Shown here: piece by piece, positions 7,136 through 16,632 of the stretch
Layout: each line of letters begins with the position of its first letter
How positions within the stretch are numbered: the first letter of the stretch is position 1
NCBI GenBank assembly: GCA_045631465.1
Contig: JAZQUV010000041.1
Location: 1-34,764 of the forward strand
Reading direction: 5' to 3'
Length of the DNA: 34,764 bases
DNA from: Aphodosoma sp045631465
Lineage (GTDB): Bacteria > Bacteroidota > Bacteroidia > Bacteroidales > Paludibacteraceae
Position numbers and translations under genes: made by a program
Notes under the pieces: model-generated
The model's database searches: none
Told to the model about the DNA's origin: nothing
What the model saw: the letters and a program-made list of their open reading frames with translations, nothing else

Positions 7136-10009
7136 TTGATAAACAGTAGGTTATATTTACAAAAAGTCTTTTTTGTAATTGGCATCATTCTTCTATATTG
7201 TGGAGTTTTTGATGCTAATGCTGTTGTTGTGTCTCAAAATGACACTATTTTATCTTCAGATTTTGCGTTGGATACGCTCAATAATACGTTAAACGACATT
7301 TCGTCCGATTCTCTTGTATTGGATTCTACTCAAACATCAGTTGTCGATTCTGTGCCAGAGAAAAAGAAAGAAATGCTTGATGCTGAAGTGCAATATCAAG
7401 CTCGCGATTCTATAGTTTTTCTTATGGATGGTACGGGCTATCTCTATGGCGATGGTAAAGTGAAGTATATGCAAGCAAAGCCAATCGAACTTCAAGCCGA
7501 ATATATTCGTTTCAAGTTGGATAGTTCTACAGTCTATGCCATTGGTACTACCGATTCGCTAGGTAACTCTATAGGCGACCCCGTGTTCAATGATGGCACC
7601 GAGTCGTATTCATCTAAGTATATGAGTTACAATTTCAAGACTAAGAAGGCTTATGTGCGTCGTGTTGTCACACAACAAGATGAAGGCTATATCATTGCCG
7701 ATCAAACTAAGATGTTCGAAGATCAATCATTTTTTATGAAGGGTGGTAAATATACTACTTGTGAAGATCACGATCATCCTCACTTTTATCTTCAACTCAC
7801 AAAAGCTAAACTTCAACCAGGTAGACATGTGGCGGCAGGACCAGCCTATCTTGTGCTTGCCGATGTGCCACTACCTTTGGCAGTTCCTTTTGGATTCTTT
7901 CCAATGACAAAAAAATATGCTTCAGGTATCATCATGCCTCAATTTGGCGAAGAACTCGAGCGCGGTCTCTTCCTTAAAAATGGAGGTTACTATTGGGCAA
8001 TAAACGATTATATCGACCTCGAAATTCTTGGCGATTATTATACTAAAGGCACTTGGGCTTTGAGTCTTGCAAGTCAATATCGTTTACGTTATAAATTTAA
8101 CGGATCTATCAATCTCACCTATCGCGAAGACGTAAGAGGGGAGAAGAACACAAAAGACTATTCTAAGTCTAAAAACTTCCGTGTCACTTGGCGACATCAA
8201 CAAGATTCAAAAGCAAGTCAATACTCCTCTTTCTCTGCTTCTGTCGATTTCTCCACTAGTGGTTACAATACAAGCAATATCAACAACTACTACAATCCTG
8301 CCGAGCAGTCGAAGAACGTAACTAGTTCTTCTATCAACTACACCCAACGTTTTCCTGAAAGTCCGTGGAGTGTTTCGCTTAATGCCTCACTCACTCAGCG
8401 CACACAAGACTCTACCATATCGCTCACTTTGCCTACACTCAGTGTCAATATGTCGCAAGTCTACCCATTCAAGCGCAAAAAAGCTATTGGCAAAGAACGT
8501 TGGTACGAAAAAATCCGTCTCAGTTATTCCATGACGGCGAGCAATAGTATCAATACAAAAGAAAATATGCTCATGCAATCTTCTTTTGTTCGCGATTGGA
8601 AGAATGGCGTAAAACACTCATTGCCAATATCGGCATCGTTCACATTCTTCAAGTATATCAACTTCTCTATTAGCGAAAGTTACAACGAACGTTGGTATTT
8701 CAATCGCATCAATCGCGATTGGGATCTCACACGTCAAGAAGAAGTTCAAGACACCACCTATGGTTTCTATCGTGTCTACGATTTTTCAACCAACGCCTCT
8801 TTATCCACTAAGTTATATGGCTATTACACACCATATCGCAAGTGGTTTGGCGACTATGTCGATCGTATTCGTCACGTCATCACACCATCGCTCAGTTTCT
8901 CTTATCATCCCGACTTTGGTTCCGAATTCTTCAACTTCTACGACTCCTACACCAAAACCATTGTCGACAAAAACAGCATAAACCCAATATCACAAGAGGA
9001 GGTCATCTATTCTCCTTATTCTCAGGGTATGTATGGTGTGCCAGGTCGAGGAGTTTCTTCAACTCTTAGTTTTGGATTGCAGAATAATATCGAAATGAAG
9101 GTGAAAGACAAGAACGACTCGACGGGAATGGCATACAAAAAAGTCAGTCTTATCGACAACTTCTCGCTCAATTGGGGCTACAACTTTGCTGCCGACTCAA
9201 TGAATTGGAGCAACCTATCTACCTCTATTCGACTCAAACTAACCAAGCGATTTTCGCTCAACCTTAGTGGACAATTCGACCCATATCGCTATCTCCCTAA
9301 TGAGAAAGGCAATATCGTTCGCACTGGCCAACTCCACTGGAATCATGGCGAAATGATGCACTTCAAAGGCACACGCACAAGCTTCTCTTATACTTTCAAC
9401 AACGATACCTTCAAGAAAAAAGAGAAAAAGAAAAAAACAACCGAAGAAGAAGAAACCGGTCTTGATGCCGCAATGGAAGACCCTCTCGACCCTAATGCCC
9501 ACATCGAGCGCGACCCAATCACAGGCGAACCCATCGACGGCATATTTGGCAATAAAGACGACGAAAACACCGAGGACGAGGATATCGAAGTAGAAGAAGA
9601 GGATCGTGGAGGTTATGTGCCAATCAAAATTCCATGGTCGTTCACAGTCAACTACTCATTTGGTTTTGCCGAAAAAATGACTAAAGAGTTCTATAACCCT
9701 AATACTTCGGCATATAAACTCAAGTACACACACAGTCTCACATTCAGTGGTAGTGTGCAACCAACGCCTAAATGGCGTATGAATTTTTCCGGTTCTGTCG
9801 ACCTCGAAAATTGGAAAATCACTCAAACCTCACTCTCAATCTATCGCGACCTCCACTGTTGGGCACTCTCGGCATCTGTATCACCATTTGGTTTGTACAA
9901 ATCATTTATGGTCACAATCGGAGCCAATGCCTCTATGCTTAAGGATCTTAAATACGACAAACGTTCAGGTCGCAGTGCCAACATCAATTGGCTCGACAAA
10001 CGAAAATAA
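7136..10009 (+). CDS. lptD: LPS-assembly outer-membrane protein LptD (Bacteroidota type)
   Basis: LptD is the outer-membrane barrel that inserts lipopolysaccharide into the outer leaflet, fed by the periplasmic Lpt bridge. The 957-residue protein has a signal peptide (to about residue 28), an OstA-like beta-jellyroll (about 85-270, with AEYIRFKLDSS and GDPVF, then YVRRVVTQQDEGYIIADQ), then the LptD barrel domain beginning around PFGFFPMTKKYASGIIMPQFG. Alternating aromatic and polar strands continue to the C-terminus. No ATG is in frame upstream of the mature part; a stop at 7127-7129 forces a TTG start at 7136, unless a rarer codon is used. A highly charged stretch (about residues 758-828, Lys-rich then Glu/Asp-rich) is probably a loop. 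slyD follows after 78 bases. Confidence 0.9.
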   Translation: MINSRLYLQKVFFVIGIILLYCGVFDANAVVVSQNDTILSSDFALDTLNNTLNDISSDSLVLDSTQTSVVDSVPEKKKEMLDAEVQYQARDSIVFLMDGTGYLYGDGKVKYMQAKPIELQAEYIRFKLDSSTVYAIGTTDSLGNSIGDPVFNDGTESYSSKYMSYNFKTKKAYVRRVVTQQDEGYIIADQTKMFEDQSFFMKGGKYTTCEDHDHPHFYLQLTKAKLQPGRHVAAGPAYLVLADVPLPLAVPFGFFPMTKKYASGIIMPQFGEELERGLFLKNGGYYWAINDYIDLEILGDYYTKGTWALSLASQYRLRYKFNGSINLTYREDVRGEKNTKDYSKSKNFRVTWRHQQDSKASQYSSFSASVDFSTSGYNTSNINNYYNPAEQSKNVTSSSINYTQRFPESPWSVSLNASLTQRTQDSTISLTLPTLSVNMSQVYPFKRKKAIGKERWYEKIRLSYSMTASNSINTKENMLMQSSFVRDWKNGVKHSLPISASFTFFKYINFSISESYNERWYFNRINRDWDLTRQEEVQDTTYGFYRVYDFSTNASLSTKLYGYYTPYRKWFGDYVDRIRHVITPSLSFSYHPDFGSEFFNFYDSYTKTIVDKNSINPISQEEVIYSPYSQGMYGVPGRGVSSTLSFGLQNNIEMKVKDKNDSTGMAYKKVSLIDNFSLNWGYNFAADSMNWSNLSTSIRLKLTKRFSLNLSGQFDPYRYLPNEKGNIVRTGQLHWNHGEMMHFKGTRTSFSYTFNNDTFKKKEKKKKTTEEEETGLDAAMEDPLDPNAHIERDPITGEPIDGIFGNKDDENTEDEDIEVEEEDRGGYVPIKIPWSFTVNYSFGFAEKMTKEFYNPNTSAYKLKYTHSLTFSGSVQPTPKWRMNFSGSVDLENWKITQTSLSIYRDLHCWALSASVSPFGLYKSFMVTIGANASMLKDLKYDKRSGRSANINWLDKRK

Positions 10010-10087
10010 AAAAAACAATATAATATTAACCCCCAGAGCGGTCAGTAGCACCACTACCCACTGCTCTTAATTAAAATTCAAAGTAAT

Positions 10088-10651
10088 ATGAAAATTTCAG
10101 AAAACAAACTCGTTATCCTTCAGTACAAACTCTCAGTTAAAACTGAAAAAGGTGAACTCGAACTCATGGAAGAAACAACTCCAGAACAACCACTTCAATA
10201 TTTCCACGGTATGGGCATGATGCTCCCTAAATTCGAAGAAAACCTCGAAGGACTTGGCGAAGGCGACAAATTCGAATTCATGATTCCAGTTGTCGATGCC
10301 TACGGCGAATACGAAGAAGAAAGCGTTATCGAACTCCCTAAAAACATCTTCATGATCGAAGGCGAATTCGATGGCGAAAAAGTATTCCCAGGTGCAATCG
10401 TACCTCTTGTCGACAACGAAGGCAACCGTATCAATGCCGAAATCGTTGAAGTAAAAGCCGAAACAGTGCAAGTCGACCTCAACCACCCACTAGCTGGCGA
10501 AGACCTCTATTTCTCTGGTCGTATCATCAGCGTAACTCAACCATCCGAAGAAGAACTTCACGCAATGATGCACCACGGCTGTGGTGGCGGTTGCTCATGC
10601 GACTCATGTGGCGATGGTGGCTGCTCAGGTTGCGGTGGCGGTTGCTGCTAA
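10088..10651 (+). CDS. slyD: SlyD-like FKBP-type peptidyl-prolyl isomerase
   Basis: SlyD is a prolyl cis-trans isomerase and chaperone whose tail binds Ni and other metals. The 187-residue protein has the split FKBP domain (YFHGMGMMLPKFEENLEGL and the C-terminal strand YFSGRIISVTQPS) interrupted by the insert-in-flap chaperone domain (about residues 67-125). The C-terminus (about 158-187) is a Gly/Cys/His tail with eight cysteines and three histidines, the metal-binding part. The protein is strongly acidic. It may be co-transcribed with lptD. Hairpins downstream at 10665-10691 and 10761-10781 may end the transcript. Confidence 0.93.
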   Translation: MKISENKLVILQYKLSVKTEKGELELMEETTPEQPLQYFHGMGMMLPKFEENLEGLGEGDKFEFMIPVVDAYGEYEEESVIELPKNIFMIEGEFDGEKVFPGAIVPLVDNEGNRINAEIVEVKAETVQVDLNHPLAGEDLYFSGRIISVTQPSEEELHAMMHHGCGGGCSCDSCGDGGCSGCGGGCC

Positions 10652-10664
10652 TAATCCCTAACTT

Positions 10665-10691
10665 CAAATACACACTCTCAGTGTGTATTTG
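10665..10691 (+). terminator. Hairpin after slyD
   Basis: A perfect 11-base inverted repeat (CAAATACACAC and GTGTGTATTTG) with loop TCTCA starts 14 bases after the slyD stop codon. No long T run follows, so termination strength is uncertain. Confidence 0.5.
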
Positions 10692-10711
10692 ATTGTTAAA
10701 ATTCCTAAATT

Positions 10712-10756
10712 CAAATATACTATACAGCAACCTGCAAGCAAGGTGCTCCCTACCTC
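10712..10756. repeat. Interspersed repeat, copy 1
   Basis: The reverse complement of this segment matches 19562-19604; the shared core includes CTTGCAGGTTGCTGTATAGT. A shorter relative lies at 2483-2507. It is bracketed by two copies of the ATACACAC-TCTCA-GTGTGTAT hairpin (10665-10691 and 10761-10781). Confidence 0.8.
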
Positions 10757-10760
10757 AAAA

Positions 10761-10781
10761 ATACACACTCTCAGTGTGTAT
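10761..10781. repeat. Second copy of the ATACACAC/GTGTGTAT hairpin
   Basis: The same 8-base stem and TCTCA loop as at 10665-10691, 70 bases further on. Downstream to aroC lie only an A+T-rich stretch and a GCATTATGCAT-type repeat (about 10839-10866) resembling 1472-1500. Confidence 0.7.
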
Positions 10782-10876
10782 CGTATGGTAGACATAATGT
10801 CAATTTATTTGATATTTCAATTCTAAAAACAATAAATTATGCGTTGTGCATTTAGCATTATGCATTACACAAGATT

Positions 10877-11929
10877 ATGAATACATTCGGTCATATATTC
10901 CGACTAACCACCTTTGGCGAAAGTCACGGACTAGCCATAGGAGGTGTCATCGATGGTTGCCCAGCAGGCATACGCATCGATTTCAAAGCCATACAACATC
11001 GACTAGCACTACGCTCACCTCAAAACGTAGCAGGTGCCACCACACGCACCGAAGCAGATAGAGTAGAGTTCCTTTCTGGTATCTACGAGGGCAAAACTCT
11101 CGGCACACCGATTGCCTTTTTCGTGCGTAACAAAGATGTTCGTAGCGAAGACTATGCCGAATTACAACATATCTATCGTCCAGGTCATGCCGACTACACC
11201 TATGATATGCGCTATGGCATTCGCGACCATCGTGGTGGCGGACGCGCTTCTGCTCGCACCACTGTGGCTCAAGTCGTAGCTGGTGCCATTGCCGAGCAAT
11301 TCTTGCAAGCAATGGGCATCACCATCGAGGCATATGTCGACCAAATAGGACCAATCCTCATCCCCGACCAAACCGATGGCAACGACGTCGACAGCAGTCC
11401 ACTCCGTTGCCCCGATAAGTTCACCGAAGCTCTCTGGCTCGACCTCATCGATCAACTTCGCGAAGAGGGCGACACTATTGGTGGGGCAGTGCGTTGTAGT
11501 ATCAAAGGCGTGCCTGCTGGCGTAGGCGAGCCTATATTTAATAAGGTGCAAGCCCAACTAGCTTCTGCCATGATGTCAATCCCAGCAGCCAAAGGTTTCG
11601 AATATGGTCTTGGTATGGCAGCCGCTGCTGCTCAAGGCTCCGAGAGCAACGACGAAATGCTCATCCGTAAAGGCAAAGTCAAATTCAATACCAATCGCGC
11701 CGGTGGTATTCTTGGCGGCATCACCACAGGCGAGTCAATCGACTTCCGTGTAGCCTTCAAGCCAGTTTCATCACTTTCACAACCACAACGCACAATCACC
11801 GATTCCAAGCAACCTATTGCTTTGCAAATATCTGGTCGTCACGATGTTTGTGTTGCTCCACGCGCAGTAGCCGTAGTGCGAGCCATGGCAGCACTCACAC
11901 TCATCGACCAACTTTTATGTAAAAATTAA
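10877..11929 (+). CDS. aroC: Chorismate synthase
   Basis: AroC converts 5-enolpyruvylshikimate-3-phosphate to chorismate, the last step of the shikimate pathway, using reduced FMN. The 350-residue length is normal. Family signatures are visible: TTFGESHG (residues 11-18), IYRPGHADYTYD (99-110) and RYGIRDHRGGGRASAR (112-127), with the basic residues that bind substrate phosphate and FMN, plus the later GGITTGE. It is read with the diacylglycerol-kinase-like gene 27 bases downstream. Confidence 0.97.
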   Translation: MNTFGHIFRLTTFGESHGLAIGGVIDGCPAGIRIDFKAIQHRLALRSPQNVAGATTRTEADRVEFLSGIYEGKTLGTPIAFFVRNKDVRSEDYAELQHIYRPGHADYTYDMRYGIRDHRGGGRASARTTVAQVVAGAIAEQFLQAMGITIEAYVDQIGPILIPDQTDGNDVDSSPLRCPDKFTEALWLDLIDQLREEGDTIGGAVRCSIKGVPAGVGEPIFNKVQAQLASAMMSIPAAKGFEYGLGMAAAAAQGSESNDEMLIRKGKVKFNTNRAGGILGGITTGESIDFRVAFKPVSSLSQPQRTITDSKQPIALQISGRHDVCVAPRAVAVVRAMAALTLIDQLLCKN

Positions 11930-11956
11930 CCTTTATAATCTATAAACTATAAAATT

Positions 11957-12889
11957 ATGGCAAATTTGAGAGACGAAAAATGGGCTGTGATTCTCAATCC
12001 TAAAGCGGGCAAACAACGTCTGCGTCGTGATTGGGCAAAAATGTATCGCACCCTCAAACGCGCCGAAATCGAATTTCAAGTGTGGACAACCGAATATGCT
12101 GGTCATGCAATCGAAATAGCTCGTCATCTTGTCGAACGCGGTTTCCGCAATTTGCTTGTTGTTGGCGGTGATGGCACCCTCAACGAAGTCGTAAATGGTA
12201 TTTATACCTCTAATATCGAAGATAAAAATCAAGTTTCTATTGCGCTTATTCCATATGGCACAGGCAACGACTGGGCGCGCTATTGGGGCTTGCTCAAGTC
12301 CAAACGCAAACTCTCCGATCGATTCTACGAACGAAATAGAGTGAAAGTCGATATCGGTCGCCTTACCTATTATGAGGATGGCGAAGAGCGTACTCGCTAC
12401 TTTATCAATGGCTTAGGCGTAGGTCTCGATGGTCAAGTATGTAAAACTACCGACCATATGAAGCACCTCTATGGCGGACATTCATGGGTTTATACACTCA
12501 GTCTGCTCATTGCAGTTTTCAAGTGGAAATCAACACCTATGCACATCGTTTACGACGACGATTCGCTCGAAGACGAAGTCTTCACTATCACCGTTGCCAA
12601 CGGATGTTATTGTGGTGGTGGACTCAAACAAGTCCCTGCCGACCCAACCGATGGTATTTTCCATACCAACTTAATACCGCGTCCAACATTCAAAGTCATC
12701 CTTGGGGCGCTTACATATCTTTTCCGTGGCGAACTTTGGAACTTCTCAGGTTGTCACATGCGCACCACCAAACGTTTCAAAATCAAAGGGCACGACTCAC
12801 AACTCGTCGAAATCGATGGCATCGTCATTGATGGTCACGGCCCATATACCGCCGAAATCATCCCATCAGCCCTCAACATGATGGTGTAA
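11957..12889 (+). CDS. Diacylglycerol/lipid kinase family protein (YegS-like)
   Basis: Proteins of this family phosphorylate diacylglycerol or related lipids with ATP at the cytoplasmic face of the membrane. The 310-residue protein has an opening NPKAGK (residues 14-19), the nucleotide-binding loop VVGGDGTLNEVVNG (68-81) and the following PYGTGNDWAR, all hallmarks of the DAGK catalytic domain. The C-terminal half forms the second beta-rich domain (YCGGGLKQVPADPTDG...). The physiological lipid substrate cannot be told from sequence. It lies 27 bases after aroC and ends at a strong bidirectional terminator. Confidence 0.9.
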   Translation: MANLRDEKWAVILNPKAGKQRLRRDWAKMYRTLKRAEIEFQVWTTEYAGHAIEIARHLVERGFRNLLVVGGDGTLNEVVNGIYTSNIEDKNQVSIALIPYGTGNDWARYWGLLKSKRKLSDRFYERNRVKVDIGRLTYYEDGEERTRYFINGLGVGLDGQVCKTTDHMKHLYGGHSWVYTLSLLIAVFKWKSTPMHIVYDDDSLEDEVFTITVANGCYCGGGLKQVPADPTDGIFHTNLIPRPTFKVILGALTYLFRGELWNFSGCHMRTTKRFKIKGHDSQLVEIDGIVIDGHGPYTAEIIPSALNMMV

Positions 12890-12915
12890 TCAATAAGATA
12901 TATAGTCACTATGAT

Positions 12916-12955
12916 AAAAAACTTCATTTGCCTAATTTGGCAAATGAAGTTTTTT
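12916..12955. terminator. Bidirectional terminator between convergent genes
   Basis: A perfect 17-base stem (AAAAAACTTCATTTGCC and its complement) with a 6-base loop carries A and T runs on both arms, so it can stop both the kinase gene (plus) and the GSCFA gene (minus). It resembles the hairpins at 23466-23508 and 24835-24877. Confidence 0.9.
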
Positions 12956-12957
12956 GT

Positions 12958-13881
<924 letters not shown>

Positions 13882-13885
13882 ATTT

Positions 13886-14896
13886 TCAATTTTCAATTTG
13901 TTTTATTGCCTCTAATAATATTGTGTCGTCAGTATCATCAGGTGATATATGAACCTCAATATCGGGCATCACGCCAAACTCGGTGTGTTGCATCTCGGCA
14001 TCAAACATAGGTACAGCCGAGAAGCGCACCATCCAGCCGTTAGGCAATTCTTGCGATAGAGGCATGCCACCACCTCCACCTGTTATGCCACCCACCACTA
14101 TTGCGTTGGGAGCTTGTTTCATTCTTACTATGAAATCGTTAGTTGCCGAATAGCAACGACGATTTGATAGCACTGCTACCTTTTTCTCACTCCAGTCGAT
14201 AGGAGCATCTTTGGGGTCGGTTACGATAGGTGTGGGGTCGGAAAAGCAGTCGTGGCATACGTCTGTTTTATGACGTATATATCCAGTGGTGGTCTTTTCT
14301 TTAAAAAAGCACGAAGCCAATAACTCGCTATAACCCAATGAGCCACCTCCATTGTTGCGCACGTCGATGATGATACCTTCAACTTTGTTTAGTTGATGAA
14401 AATAGGCATCAATATAAGCCAAATTTGCAGCAGTGAATCCATTTGAAAAACTACTATAACGAATGTAGCCAATAGAGCCGTTCTCGATAGTGGTATAAGC
14501 AAAACCACCAGCCGAACGTAGGTCGGAGTCGAAGTGGTGGTATAGGAAATCGGCATTGTAGTCGGCAGGGTAGGAGTCAAACCATCCTGTGCATGATGAA
14601 ACATCGAATGGTGCATAAAGATTGACATGCCCATCTTGTAGCACATCAATCATTTCTGCCATTAGGTCGAATAGTTGAAACACATCTTTCACTTTATTGA
14701 CGCGAGGCAAAAATTGATTGTAGACCTCGGTCCAATCAATATCTTTGTAAGTAAAATAGCAGTAACGCTCATCCAATATTTCCCACAAAGCATCGAAATT
14801 GGTTCGTGGGTCGGCATTGTATTTGGTGATGGTCTCGTTTCTATCGCATGCCAAAAACACAATGCATGTTAATATCGCAATAATATATTTTTTCAT
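13886..14896 (-). CDS. S41-family peptidase-like lipoprotein
   Basis: The 336-residue protein starts with a lipoprotein signal (lipobox FLAC, Cys17), so it is probably anchored in the periplasm or outer membrane. The S41 fold is shown by LQDGHVNLY (His90), GYIRYSSF, GIIIDVRNNGGG (174-185) and SNRRCYSATNDF with the expected nucleophile Ser250. The Lys found in C-terminal processing peptidases is not visible: the corresponding stretch is GGITGGGGG. The His in D-G-H suggests the tricorn/IRBP-like (S41B) type instead. No PDZ domain is evident. It is followed by the GSCFA gene with about 4 bases between, so the two are probably co-expressed. Confidence 0.85.
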   Translation of the reverse strand: MKKYIIAILTCIVFLACDRNETITKYNADPRTNFDALWEILDERYCYFTYKDIDWTEVYNQFLPRVNKVKDVFQLFDLMAEMIDVLQDGHVNLYAPFDVSSCTGWFDSYPADYNADFLYHHFDSDLRSAGGFAYTTIENGSIGYIRYSSFSNGFTAANLAYIDAYFHQLNKVEGIIIDVRNNGGGSLGYSELLASCFFKEKTTTGYIRHKTDVCHDCFSDPTPIVTDPKDAPIDWSEKKVAVLSNRRCYSATNDFIVRMKQAPNAIVVGGITGGGGGMPLSQELPNGWMVRFSAVPMFDAEMQHTEFGVMPDIEVHISPDDTDDTILLEAIKQIEN

Positions 14897-14962
14897 AATC
14901 CATAATTATAACTTCTCATTCCCCATTTTTTTTTCGCCAAAGTCTCAAAGACCTTTGGTTCC

Positions 14963-15760
14963 TCATTCTTTTATTATCCCCAAATTTAGTGCAATCCCTA
15001 CTTGTCCGGATAATTCGTGAATGTAGAATGACATATTGTTGGCATGCCACCATTGATGATTGTGGGTCATGCCTAAGAATAGAGTGACCGTAGGTAATGT
15101 GAAATTGACAGATAAATTGCCTCTGACGCCTTGGCGATTGTGTAGTGAGGTGAAGTGTGTTACATCGTTGAGAGCAGAAGGCAGATTTATGTATATTTCG
15201 TAGTACGATTGTCCTAATTCGGGAACGAACATTCCGCCAATAAGTGGGGTAGATGCCATATAGTCAAACGACAAAGTCCATCGTTTCCATGAGAGTTTGT
15301 ATTGAGCACCGACCGAAGCCATCAAATTGAGTTGTATATCACCCGATGATGGATTGTTTACGTTGCGTGTTTGATTTTTGATTGCACCATATATATCCAC
15401 CGAACCACCAGCCATTAGGCGTAATCCTCTGATAGGTTGCCAATTATAGTAAGAACTAAAGCCGGCATAGCCACCGATATATTCAATCATTGCGCTATAC
15501 GACGAATTTATCAATCGACCATATCGCCAATAGTCATACACTTGCCATGATACTATGCTATCGGTGCCTTTGTAGAAATTTGAGTGTGTAGCTTCGATGC
15601 CTAGAACCAAACCTTTATATTCTTGATTACTAAGGAAGTGGTCGGTGATAGCCATTTCGCCAACATTCACTGCCCAGCGGTTATACGAACGATTGGTTGC
15701 TTCTGTTGCAAATAGTCCAACAGAAACAACCAATCCTATAATAAATAATCGAAATCTCAT
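14963..15760 (-). CDS. DUF3316-like secreted beta-rich protein, paralog A
   Basis: A 265-residue protein with a signal peptide (about residues 1-19) and alternating hydrophobic/aromatic strands to a C-terminus ending in a strand plus charged residues, suggesting a periplasmic or outer-membrane beta-barrel-like protein. The pattern ITDHFLSNQEYKG near the start recalls DUF3316, a Bacteroidota family of unknown function; this naming is tentative. It is clearly related to the next gene (15766-16581): both share SWxVYDYW, xYNW/HWxP, the 'FTSLHNRQG/FTSFHNRQG' stretch and a final 'GxxxNLxxIK' strand. It follows its paralog after only 5 bases. No enzymatic motif is seen. Confidence 0.65.
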   Translation of the reverse strand: MRFRLFIIGLVVSVGLFATEATNRSYNRWAVNVGEMAITDHFLSNQEYKGLVLGIEATHSNFYKGTDSIVSWQVYDYWRYGRLINSSYSAMIEYIGGYAGFSSYYNWQPIRGLRLMAGGSVDIYGAIKNQTRNVNNPSSGDIQLNLMASVGAQYKLSWKRWTLSFDYMASTPLIGGMFVPELGQSYYEIYINLPSALNDVTHFTSLHNRQGVRGNLSVNFTLPTVTLFLGMTHNHQWWHANNMSFYIHELSGQVGIALNLGIIKE

Positions 15761-15765
15761 AAATT

Positions 15766-16581
15766 TTAGAAATATAGCATTTTGGCTTTATCTATCTTTA
15801 TTGGAGTTAAGTTTACGGTCACTCCAATCTCGCAGGTCAATTTGCGTGTATATGATTTTTGCTCTTTGCTCAATTGCCACCACTGACTGTCGTAAATAAA
15901 AGCAGTTTGCAATGTTACATTCTTCAAAATAAATAATATTGCAAGGTCGGTTTTTGCTCCTTGACGGTTGTGGAATGATGTGAAATATACGTCGTTAGCT
16001 TCAATACCTTTGTGTAGTGCATATAGATTTTGTGGACTATTGGGCTCAATCATCATGCCTAGCACGTTCAAGTATGACTTGTAGCTTATGCCTAATCCCC
16101 AATTTTGCCACCACCATGTGTAACGAAAATCGGAATATAGCAATAGCTGCGTTTGAAAGTCTAAAGATGCTTTGTCGGTGGTAGTTAGACTCTTAATGCC
16201 TCCGAAGCATTCAACAATAAGACCCGAGTTTAGCACAAAATTCTTTGTAGGACGCCAATGGTTATATGTGCCAAAACCAATATTGCCGGTCCAATAGGCA
16301 ATATTTGTGCTGCCTAAAGTGCGGTTTGAGGCGATGTTATACGACCAATAGTCGTATACCTCCCACGATAGTTTTTTGTGTGTGCCTTTGTAGTATCCTG
16401 CGTGACTAGCGGATAATCCGAACGATACACCTTCGAATTTGTAACCTTCAAATATAGGGTCGGTAAATTCAACACCACCAAACGATGCCGACCATCTGTG
16501 TTGCGACGATTCATCGTTGGTCTCAGTTGCCATTATGGGCATAGCAACTAATAGGGTAATAATAAGAGATTTGGTTTTCAT
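15766..16581 (-). CDS. DUF3316-like secreted beta-rich protein, paralog B
   Basis: A 271-residue protein with a signal peptide (about residues 1-18) and beta-rich architecture like its downstream neighbour. Matching elements in the same order (GVEFTDPIFEGYKFEG, LSWEVYDYWSYN, YNHWRPTKNF, VYFTSFHNRQGAKTDLA, DSQWWQ) show a tandem duplication followed by divergence. It is the first gene of the pair. The only upstream signal seen is an A+T-rich 13-base inverted repeat at 16584-16625, immediately before the start codon. Function is unknown. Confidence 0.65.
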   Translation of the reverse strand: MKTKSLIITLLVAMPIMATETNDESSQHRWSASFGGVEFTDPIFEGYKFEGVSFGLSASHAGYYKGTHKKLSWEVYDYWSYNIASNRTLGSTNIAYWTGNIGFGTYNHWRPTKNFVLNSGLIVECFGGIKSLTTTDKASLDFQTQLLLYSDFRYTWWWQNWGLGISYKSYLNVLGMMIEPNSPQNLYALHKGIEANDVYFTSFHNRQGAKTDLAILFILKNVTLQTAFIYDSQWWQLSKEQKSYTRKLTCEIGVTVNLTPIKIDKAKMLYF

Positions 16582-16583
16582 AG

Positions 16584-16625
16584 CTTTTTGATTTTAGGTT
16601 GTTTTCTTACCATAAAATCAAAAAG
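16584..16625 (-). terminator. A+T-rich hairpin between queA and the paralog pair
   Basis: A perfect 13-base inverted repeat (CTTTTTGATTTTA and TAAAATCAAAAAG) with a 16-base loop lies between the queA stop and the next start. The stem is poor in G+C. It may end the queA operon or restrict access to the downstream start codon. Confidence 0.45.
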
Positions 16626-16632
16626 TATGCCG

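Noticed and set aside
10133..10486. Antisense frame within slyD
   Set aside because: It lies inside a clear SlyD gene and is Phe/Glu/Val-rich because of the acidic codons on the other strand.
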